Positions 1 through 5,660 of a DNA stretch of 8,327 nucleotides are shown here, piece after piece. Origin of the DNA: Bacteroidales bacterium (GTDB taxonomy: Bacteria > Bacteroidota > Bacteroidia > Bacteroidales > ML635J-15); assembly GCA_028697515.1 (NCBI GenBank), contig JAQVEY010000086.1:1-8327 (forward strand). Direction: 5' to 3'. The number at the start of each line of letters is the position of its first letter. Position 1 is the first letter of the stretch. The position numbers and the translations under genes are program-made. The notes below the pieces were generated by a model. The model was given only the letters and a program-made list of their open reading frames with translations, did not search any database and was not told the DNA's origin.

Positions 1-2
1 CA

Positions 3-878
3 TTGCCAGGCCAGACCGAAAGCAAATTGTTTTATGTTTATTTTGTTCGAGGTGCTGATTATGGAATTACCGATTTTGAGGATAATGGCAACGGCACAAT
101 AACCGACAATGCCACTGGTTTAATGTGGATGAAGGATGATAACGGATCTGCAATTTTATGGAAAGATGCACTTGATTACTGCGAAAATCTTGAATTTGCT
201 GGCTATAACGATTGGAGATTGCCAAATGCAAAAGAATTACAAAGTATTTTGGATTATACACGCTCGCCCGAAACAACAAATTCGGCTGCAATCGATCCAA
301 TTTTTAATACAACATCAATTACCGATGAAGGCGATAACACTAACTGGCCATTTTATTGGACATCAACAACTCACGAAAATTGGACATCTACCTCTAGTGG
401 TGGCGCTGCAGTTTATGTTTGTTTTGGCGAAGCTCTTGGATGGATGGAGATGCCACCATCATCGGGGACCTATCAACTTCTTGACGTTCATGGTGCAGGC
501 TCGCAACGAAGCGATTTCAAAACTGGCGACCCAACTGATTACCCTTATGGGCATGGCCCACAAGGAGATGTTATAAGAATCTATAATTATGTTCGTCCTG
601 TTCGTGACATAGAAACACCCATAAAATCTGAGAATATAAATTTAAATATAAATGTGTCGCCTAACCCAACTAGTAATATTCTTAATATTTATGGATTAGA
701 TGGTTTTGATGGACAAGTAACCGTATGCGATTTAACTGGGAAAATTATATCGTCATGCTATGTTAGTGCAGTGTCTGATACGCAAATTGACGTGTCTTTT
801 CTTAATCAAGGAGTTTATTTTCTTACCTTCACTACTGAGAATGGTGAAAAACTTTATCAAAAATTTGTAAAGGAGTAA
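3..878 (+). CDS. Secreted DUF1566 (Lcl C-terminal) protein with T9SS type A sorting domain, 5' end outside window
   Basis: This is the 3' part of a larger gene; the frame is open to the left edge and the TTG at position 3 is probably an internal Leu codon. Residue numbers here count from that TTG. Residues ~24-201 form a complete DUF1566 unit, with the family landmarks DNGNGTITDNATGLMW (27-42), WRLPNAKEL (71-79), YWTST (118-122) and the closing NYVRPVR (195-201). The first ~21 residues (YVYFVRGADYG at 11-21) resemble the end of a preceding DUF1566 unit, so the full protein probably has at least two in tandem. After a short linker, residues ~214-291 look like a Por-secretion (T9SS type A) domain: NVSPNPTSNILNIYG, a DLTGKII strand, then LNQGVYFLTF and a final KLYQKFVKE. 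Known of these domains: they direct export through the outer membrane and cell-surface attachment or release. The ligand or substrate is unknown. No terminator is visible after the stop, and the next gene's promoter overlaps its last codons. Confidence 0.88.
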   Translation: MPGQTESKLFYVYFVRGADYGITDFEDNGNGTITDNATGLMWMKDDNGSAILWKDALDYCENLEFAGYNDWRLPNAKELQSILDYTRSPETTNSAAIDPIFNTTSITDEGDNTNWPFYWTSTTHENWTSTSSGGAAVYVCFGEALGWMEMPPSSGTYQLLDVHGAGSQRSDFKTGDPTDYPYGHGPQGDVIRIYNYVRPVRDIETPIKSENINLNINVSPNPTSNILNIYGLDGFDGQVTVCDLTGKIISSCYVSAVSDTQIDVSFLNQGVYFLTFTTENGEKLYQKFVKE

Positions 879-896
879 CATAGCTTTTTAACTTTG
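864..896 (+). promoter_or_regulatory. Bacteroidota-type promoter of the kinase/regulator operon
   Basis: TTTG at 864-867 (-33 element), a 21-nt spacer, then TAACTTTG at 889-896, an exact match to the TAnnTTTG -7 consensus of Bacteroidota housekeeping promoters. The -33 element lies inside the last codons of the upstream gene. Only 7 nt separate the -7 box from the kinase ATG at 904, so the transcript should start at or within a few bases of the start codon. This is a motif match with correct spacing; no start site has been mapped. Confidence 0.6.
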
Positions 897-903
897 CCAC
901 CTT

Positions 904-1959
904 ATGAATACTAATAGTAAAATATTTAACGGCGAAAATCTGGTTTATCTGATTTTATGGTTAATTGTTTTTTCCATGCCAGTTTTCTTATCCACCGGAG
1001 AAAACCAAATAGATTGGATTAGAGTGCAGCACGAAATTATTAGGATGTTTCCGTTCTTTTTAATTTTCCTGATTCATAACTTTCTGCTTTTTAGGCTTTT
1101 TAGAAGAAAAAAATATGTGAACTATGTTGTTCTCACCCTTATCCTAATTAGCACAATGAGTTATGTGGCCAGTTTCAATGCCGAAATTTTCCGCATAATT
1201 GACATTCCTGTGCCCCAAGGACCAAGACCTCGCACTTTCAATAGACAAATAGAATTCTTTAATCAGTTTTTTTATAATTTAATCTTTTCAATTTTAATAG
1301 TCGGATTTAATAATGCTTTTAAAATAATGACCTACTGGTTCGAAGAAAAGCGAAATAATGAAAAACTTGCAAAGCAAAAAGTACAGGCCGAGCTCGAAAT
1401 GTTGCGTAACCAAATAAGCCCTCATTTTCTAATGAATACACTCAATAATATTCATGCACTTATTGATTATGATAGCGAAAATGCAAAGGACTCAGTAATT
1501 CGTCTCTCAAAGCTAATGCGGGTTTTGCTTTACGAAACTGAGAATTCAAATTACTCACTTAGTAAGGAAATAGCTTTTCTAAATGACTATATTGGCTTAA
1601 TGAAAATCAGGTTAGCTGAAAATGTTAAAGTAGAATTTGAATTTCCTGATAAAAATACGGATTTTCCTATTCCACCGCTACTTTTTGTGAGCTTTGTAGA
1701 GAACTCTTTTAAACACGGAATTTTAGCAATGGGAGATTCATTTATTGATATTAAATTTAATCTTGGTGATGATAATCTCTATTTTGAAATTTCAAACTCC
1801 GTAAGTGAGACCACCAAGTCATTTGATAATCCTAAAATTGGACTTGAAAATTCGCGCAGGCGATTGGATGCTGTTTATGGCTCAAATTATAATTTGGAAA
1901 TTATCGAAAAACAGGATAGCTTTACCGTTAAACTAAAAATTCCAAGGACATGGAGATAA
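904..1959 (+). CDS. Membrane sensor histidine kinase, LytS/YehU type (His_kinase family)
   Basis: Autophosphorylates on a histidine and passes the phosphate to the regulator encoded just downstream. Four hydrophobic segments (about residues 13-30, 47-66, 73-90, 123-140) form the membrane part; the loops are short and there is no recognisable ligand-binding domain. A charged, probably coiled-coil linker (145-168) leads to the H-box NQISPHFLMNTLNNIHAL with phospho-acceptor His174. The variant HFLMN for HFLFN, followed by NTLNNIHALID, is typical of a Bacteroidota subfamily. The ATP-binding N-box is FVENSFKHG (264-272), and IGLENSRRRLDAVYG (312-326) is the glycine-box region. At 351 aa it has normal length and looks intact. 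The ATG at 904 is chosen because the next Met (25) lies inside the first membrane helix; there is no Shine-Dalgarno. The stop overlaps the regulator's start by 10 nt, implying translational coupling. The signal is unknown; sensing through the membrane helices is an inference. Confidence 0.92.
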   Translation: MNTNSKIFNGENLVYLILWLIVFSMPVFLSTGENQIDWIRVQHEIIRMFPFFLIFLIHNFLLFRLFRRKKYVNYVVLTLILISTMSYVASFNAEIFRIIDIPVPQGPRPRTFNRQIEFFNQFFYNLIFSILIVGFNNAFKIMTYWFEEKRNNEKLAKQKVQAELEMLRNQISPHFLMNTLNNIHALIDYDSENAKDSVIRLSKLMRVLLYETENSNYSLSKEIAFLNDYIGLMKIRLAENVKVEFEFPDKNTDFPIPPLLFVSFVENSFKHGILAMGDSFIDIKFNLGDDNLYFEISNSVSETTKSFDNPKIGLENSRRRLDAVYGSNYNLEIIEKQDSFTVKLKIPRTWR

Positions 1960-2666
1960 AATGTATTTGTGTAGATGATGAGCCATTTGCTTTGAAACAG
2001 CTTTCTGATTATGTTAAGAAAACACCATATCTTAAATTAGTTGCAGAGTGTAAAAATGCCTACGAGGCTCTGAATTCTATTTCTGAATGCAAACCCGATC
2101 TTATTTTTGTTGATATTAATATGCCTGAAATGAGTGGAATGGACCTTGTAAAGTCATTGTCATCAGAAATAATGGTTGTTTTTACCACCGCCTATAGCGA
2201 ATATGCAGTCGAGAGTTACAAAGTAAGCGCAATTGATTATTTATTGAAACCTATAAGCTATAACGATTTTTTAAAATCAGCCAATAAAGCACTTACAAAC
2301 ATTGAGAACCATAATTCCAAACACAATGAATCGTCAGTAGGAGATGATTATATTTTTGTAAAGGCAGACGGTCGAATACATAAAGTGCAGTTTTCGAAAA
2401 TCGATTTTATAGAAAGTTCAAGTGAGTATGTTAAAATATATATAAGCGGAGAGAAACCACTCATGAGTCTTATGACTATGAAAAACCTCGAAGCAGCTTT
2501 GCCTTCTGATACATTTATGCGAGTTCATCGTTCTTATATTGTAAATCTTGATAATATAAGCACAATCGAACGAAACCGCATTATCTACTATGGTAAAATA
2601 TATGTTCCAGTTAGTGAGCAATATAAGGAGGTTTTCAAGGAATATGTTGAGAAACGTTTTTTATAA
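1950..2666 (+). CDS. LytTR-family response regulator (REC-LytTR)
   Basis: DNA-binding partner of the upstream kinase. The receiver domain spans ~residues 3-118: acidic pair Asp9-Asp10, phospho-acceptor Asp55 in FVDINMPEMSG, switch Thr79/Thr80 in FTTAY and invariant Lys100 in YLLKP. After a polar linker (~119-132), a LytTR domain fills ~133-237, with FVKADGRIHKV (136-146), the IDFIESSSEYVKIY segment and the family signature FMRVHRSYIVNL (189-200). LytTR domains bind DNA as beta-rich modules, usually at pairs of short direct repeats. At 238 aa it is full length with all key residues. The start (ATG at 1950) lies within the last codons of the kinase gene in another frame, giving a 10-nt overlap; the nearby ATG at 1961 is out of frame. 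The gene ends 9 nt before the end of convergent pbpC. Targets cannot be read from the sequence; I saw no clear LytTR repeat pair upstream of the operon. Confidence 0.94.
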   Translation: MEIKCICVDDEPFALKQLSDYVKKTPYLKLVAECKNAYEALNSISECKPDLIFVDINMPEMSGMDLVKSLSSEIMVVFTTAYSEYAVESYKVSAIDYLLKPISYNDFLKSANKALTNIENHNSKHNESSVGDDYIFVKADGRIHKVQFSKIDFIESSSEYVKIYISGEKPLMSLMTMKNLEAALPSDTFMRVHRSYIVNLDNISTIERNRIIYYGKIYVPVSEQYKEVFKEYVEKRFL

Positions 2667-2675
2667 GTATTTGTA

Positions 2676-5051
2676 CTATTCTCTACAAATAACTACAAAC
2701 TCTTTCGAGATTTTATTTCCTTTATCATCCATCAGAGTTAATAAATATTTGCCGGGAGACAATTTAAAATCCATTTCATGAAAATTTTTGGTGCTGCCAA
2801 AGTATTTAGTGTCAATATACCAATATATTGTTGATTCGGAGTTCCTATGAGCTGCTTTAAATACAGCAGGTAGAGTATCACCTGTAAGGTCAATGGGTAT
2901 AAGAACTCTCGATAATTGACTAGGATAAATGAGTTCCATTATTTCACCTGATTTAAAGGAATTATCATCACAATTTGGAAGAAAAGGTGGAAGTGTTTGA
3001 TACCATGAATTTGATATTCGGTAATAAGCCTCCATAATTGGTGGTAATACAAACCATGATTGCTGTTGCATGGACTCTATGGGATAGCAATCTGAATTTA
3101 CGCGATAACTACCTGTAGCGTCAAGATTTATTAACCTGTGGTATGGGCATGCATCAGAGTTAATTCCCGCTGCAGGTATCCATACCGAATCAATATTATT
3201 GCAATATTGTCCCGCTAAGTGTCCGCTTTCTCTACATACAGATGTGTAAACCATTTCGTCATAAGGCATTTCGAACCATGATTTGTAATTTGGAAGGATA
3301 TTTAATATTTCGAATAAAACAGGAGCGGCAACTCTTAATCCTGTTATACCATTTCTGCCTTCACCTGTTGCATTTCCTACCCATATTCCCACTACATAAT
3401 CTGGAGTAACTGCAATTGACCAAGCATCTTTAAATCCGAAACTCGTTCCTGTTTTCCACGACACTTTTTGCTTTGATGAGAATGTTTGCCATTGTTTTTC
3501 CTGTCCCGGGCGATTAAGTGAAGACATGGCTTCAAAACTAAACCAAATTGAAGCTGCTGAAAAAAAACTTGTTTCTTTTAAAGAAATTTCATTTTCATCA
3601 TTTTTATCTTCTTTTATGTATTTTGCAGGGTGATAATCAGATAATGAATATCTCGACTGGAATAAGTTATAGTGTTTGAGACTTCGTGCCATTGAGGCGT
3701 AAGCAGCACAAATATCCCATAAACTTGATTCCGCTCCTCCTAAAATAAGTGAAAGTCCGTAATGTTCAGAACTTTTGTCAATTGACTTCAACTCGAGGCA
3801 TTTAAGAATGTACAAGAACCGCATTATCCCATACTCTTTAAGCATATATACAAAAGGTATATTAAGTGATCTGGCTAATGCTTCGTTTGCTGGAATCGCT
3901 CCTGCATATTCGTGTTCAAAGTTTTCAGGTGAAAAACTACCCATTTTTGTTGGGATATCTTTTAATAGCATTTTAGGAAGAATTTCACCCGCACTTAGAG
4001 AGGCTGCATATAAAAATGGTTTTAGAATACTTCCTGTGCTGCGGTTTGCCATAATCATATCAACGGCTTTTTCAGGAATATCAGAATTTATATCAGCATT
4101 TCCGACATAAACAACTGCATTTCCAGTTTCAACTTCAATAACTAGGCATGCAATATTATTTATATTATTTTTAAGGTAACGCTGATTATACTGATTTACT
4201 ATTTCATTTGCTTGTTTTTGTAAAGACAGATCTATACTTGTATTTATTTTATGATGAGTATGTGAAAATTCTGCTGCTGCTCTACAAACCAGATGGTAAG
4301 CATGCATTGGGTATGCTAAAGGATGCTCAGGAATATCTTCATCAATTGCTAGTTGATATTCAGTTTTTGTGATTGTACCATTTTCATAAAGCCTTTTAAG
4401 AAGATTATCTCGCTTTAATTTTAGCAAATCTCTATTTTTTGCAGTATGTATCATTGATGGTGCATTAGGAAGAACTGCAAGCATAGCGTTTTCTGCCCAG
4501 GATAGCTCATCAGGGCTTCTACCAAAGTATCTCCATGATGCAGCTTCAATACCAACAATATTACCTCCAAAAGGAGCATGAGAGGCATATAAATTGAGAA
4601 TCTCTTTTTTCGTGTATCCTAATTCGAGTCGAAATGCAAGAATAACTTCGATACCTTTTTCAAATATCGTTCTAGGTTTTCCTTTTCGCGAGAGTCTAAT
4701 TGTTTGCATTGTAAGGGTTGATCCTCCGCTTACCGTCTCACCACTGCTGATATTTTGTCTAATAGCTCTTGCTATAGCAATTGGGTCAAATCCGAGATGA
4801 TTGTAATACCTTTTATCTTCGTATGCAATAATACAAGCTTCAAATTTATCACTTACCGAAGCTGACTCGGGAAATCTCCATTGACCATCAGGGGATATTT
4901 TTACACCTAAAAGTTCACCATTTCGGTCAAGAACAACTGTTGAGTATGGATCATTAAAGAGTGGTCTAGGAAGACAAAAAATGAATATGGTGAAGACTAT
5001 TACCCAAAAAGTAATTACAATTACTAATACTATTATAGCTTTATTCTTCAA
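2676..5051 (-). CDS. pbpC: Penicillin-binding protein 1C (transglycosylase/transpeptidase)
   Basis: Bifunctional class A PBP acting on the outer face of the inner membrane. The N-terminal helix (~5-27) is an uncleaved anchor. The GT51 glycosyltransferase (~45-230) shows EDKRYYNHLGFDP with catalytic Glu78, GGSTLTMQ (109-116), KKEILNLYASHAPFGGN (148-164) and the ASWRYFGRSPDELSWAENAML region. The transpeptidase (~300-580) has Ser341-Ile-Leu-Lys344, SLN at 395-397 and KTGT at 533-536, so both active sites look intact. The stretch 601-660 carries the cysteines often seen in PbpC (606, 617, 635, 655), and ~700-787 is the BiPBP_C beta domain specific to the 1C type. At 791 aa the length is normal. 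The start is TTG: an in-frame TAA lies two codons upstream and the first downstream ATG is past the GT51 catalytic Glu. PbpC is often encoded beside a bacterial alpha-2-macroglobulin; none lies on either side here. Its job in vivo may be repair synthesis rather than bulk growth. Confidence 0.95.
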   Translation of the reverse strand: MKNKAIIVLVIVITFWVIVFTIFIFCLPRPLFNDPYSTVVLDRNGELLGVKISPDGQWRFPESASVSDKFEACIIAYEDKRYYNHLGFDPIAIARAIRQNISSGETVSGGSTLTMQTIRLSRKGKPRTIFEKGIEVILAFRLELGYTKKEILNLYASHAPFGGNIVGIEAASWRYFGRSPDELSWAENAMLAVLPNAPSMIHTAKNRDLLKLKRDNLLKRLYENGTITKTEYQLAIDEDIPEHPLAYPMHAYHLVCRAAAEFSHTHHKINTSIDLSLQKQANEIVNQYNQRYLKNNINNIACLVIEVETGNAVVYVGNADINSDIPEKAVDMIMANRSTGSILKPFLYAASLSAGEILPKMLLKDIPTKMGSFSPENFEHEYAGAIPANEALARSLNIPFVYMLKEYGIMRFLYILKCLELKSIDKSSEHYGLSLILGGAESSLWDICAAYASMARSLKHYNLFQSRYSLSDYHPAKYIKEDKNDENEISLKETSFFSAASIWFSFEAMSSLNRPGQEKQWQTFSSKQKVSWKTGTSFGFKDAWSIAVTPDYVVGIWVGNATGEGRNGITGLRVAAPVLFEILNILPNYKSWFEMPYDEMVYTSVCRESGHLAGQYCNNIDSVWIPAAGINSDACPYHRLINLDATGSYRVNSDCYPIESMQQQSWFVLPPIMEAYYRISNSWYQTLPPFLPNCDDNSFKSGEIMELIYPSQLSRVLIPIDLTGDTLPAVFKAAHRNSESTIYWYIDTKYFGSTKNFHEMDFKLSPGKYLLTLMDDKGNKISKEFVVICRE

Positions 5052-5067
5052 ATTTTATTTTATCAGT

Positions 5068-5075
5068 CAAAAATA
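5068..5075 (-). promoter_or_regulatory. Candidate -7 box of pbpC
   Basis: On the minus strand this reads TATTTTTG, matching TAnnTTTG, and ends 16 nt before the TTG start codon. A TTTG on the same strand lies at 5105-5102, but the 26-nt spacing is longer than the usual ~20, so the -33 element is weak or absent. Such a promoter may need an activator. In AT-rich DNA an 8-mer match can arise by chance. Confidence 0.4.
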
Positions 5076-5093
5076 GTTTATTCGGTTAAAAAA

Positions 5094-5132
5094 ACATAAA
5101 GCAAATAAATAAACTTTAAGTTTTCTTTATGT
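5094..5132. repeat. Nested inverted repeats in the divergent pbpC/DUF4268 spacer (possible operator)
   Basis: The outer arms are ACATAAAG (5094-5101) and CTTTATGT (5125-5132), a perfect 8-bp inverted repeat. One mismatch further in, AAA (5103-5105) pairs with TTT (5121-5123). Inside lies the odd palindrome AAACTTTAAGTTT (5111-5123), centred on T5117. The structure sits almost midway between the two divergent -7 boxes, and the left arm covers the expected -33 region of pbpC. This placement suits a regulator site controlling both directions. The regulator is unknown, and AT-rich spacers do produce chance palindromes. Confidence 0.4.
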
Positions 5133-5137
5133 AGTAA

Positions 5138-5170
5138 TGTGATAATATTAGCAGAGAATAATTATTTTTG
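5138..5170 (+). promoter_or_regulatory. Candidate promoter of the DUF4268-DPP4 operon
   Basis: TATTTTTG at 5163-5170 matches TAnnTTTG. An imperfect -33 element, TGTG at 5138-5141 (one mismatch from TTTG), lies 21 nt upstream. The box ends 16 nt before the ATG at 5187, the same distance seen for pbpC on the other strand, and implies a leader of only about 10 nt. It supports the ATG at 5187 over the in-frame GTG at 5139, which would lie upstream of transcription. Confidence 0.42.
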
Positions 5171-5186
5171 TCTTAATGAAAAAATA

Positions 5187-5651
5187 ATGTACAGCAAACA
5201 GGAAGCAATATTAATACGAAAAGAATTTTGGATAGCATTCGATGTGTTCTCTAGCAAATTCATTGGACCAAAAGGTAAATGGATAACTTATAACACTGGG
5301 ATAAAAGATTTTGCGTTGAAGTTTGATGTTACACGTGAATTTGCGAGAGTAATGTTGTCTGTTGAAAATAGGAGTGAGGAAAAAAGATTTGACATTTTTG
5401 TTAAATTAAAAGATTATGAGTTATTATTTGCAGATAATTTGACTGGAAACTGGATTTGGGATGAACAAATGGTTTTAGAAAATGGTAAATCAGTGTGCTC
5501 ATTATATACTCAACTTGATGGCGTAAATATTTATAATAAAAATGATTGGTCAAATATTTTTCATTTTTTTGCAACAGAAATGCAGAAACTTGAAAATGCT
5601 TTTAATGAGGTTAAACCATTAATCGATAATTATATTAAACAAAACAAATAA
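5187..5651 (+). CDS. DUF4268 domain protein, function unknown
   Basis: A 154-residue cytoplasmic protein with no signal peptide or membrane segment. It matches the short stand-alone DUF4268 form common in Bacteroidota: the N-terminal MYSKQEAILIRKEFWIAF, then KWITYNTGIKDFALKFDVTREFARVML, and near the C-terminus the characteristic YTQLDGVNIYNKNDWSNIFHFF. DUF4268 has no established function; related domains also occur at the end of larger proteins, some thought to be nuclease-linked. No catalytic motif is visible to me. The frame is open back to a GTG at 5139, but the family start MYSK, the better ATG and the promoter position all favour 5187. The stop is 9 nt before the dipeptidyl peptidase start, so the two are very probably co-transcribed. 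Whether they act together is unknown; the proteins work in different compartments. Confidence 0.85.
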   Translation: MYSKQEAILIRKEFWIAFDVFSSKFIGPKGKWITYNTGIKDFALKFDVTREFARVMLSVENRSEEKRFDIFVKLKDYELLFADNLTGNWIWDEQMVLENGKSVCSLYTQLDGVNIYNKNDWSNIFHFFATEMQKLENAFNEVKPLIDNYIKQNK

Positions 5652-5660
5652 AGTAAAACA

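Noticed and set aside
67..576. Open frames on both strands inside the DUF1566 gene (67-300 minus, 136-576 plus)
   Set aside because: They lie in other frames of a well-supported gene and their translations show no domain or motif.
870..875. AAGGAG resembling a Shine-Dalgarno sequence upstream of the kinase
   Set aside because: It is the Lys-Glu codons at the end of the DUF1566 gene, 28 nt from the ATG and upstream of the predicted transcript start.
2649..2683. Possible bidirectional terminator between the regulator and pbpC
   Set aside because: The stems are only 4 and 5 bp with a lopsided internal loop, so there is no credible terminator on either strand.
2418..2781. Short frames at 2418-2621 (-) and 2590-2781 (+) around the regulator's end
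   Set aside because: They overlap the LytTR coding sequence or the pbpC end and have no recognisable protein character.
3775..4800. Plus-strand frames at 3775-4110 and 4594-4800
   Set aside because: They are antisense to the conserved pbpC catalytic domains and are explained by them.
5139..5186. GTG at 5139 as the DUF4268 start, adding 16 residues
   Set aside because: Family members begin at the MYSK position, the ATG at 5187 is the better codon, and the predicted promoter lies inside the extension.
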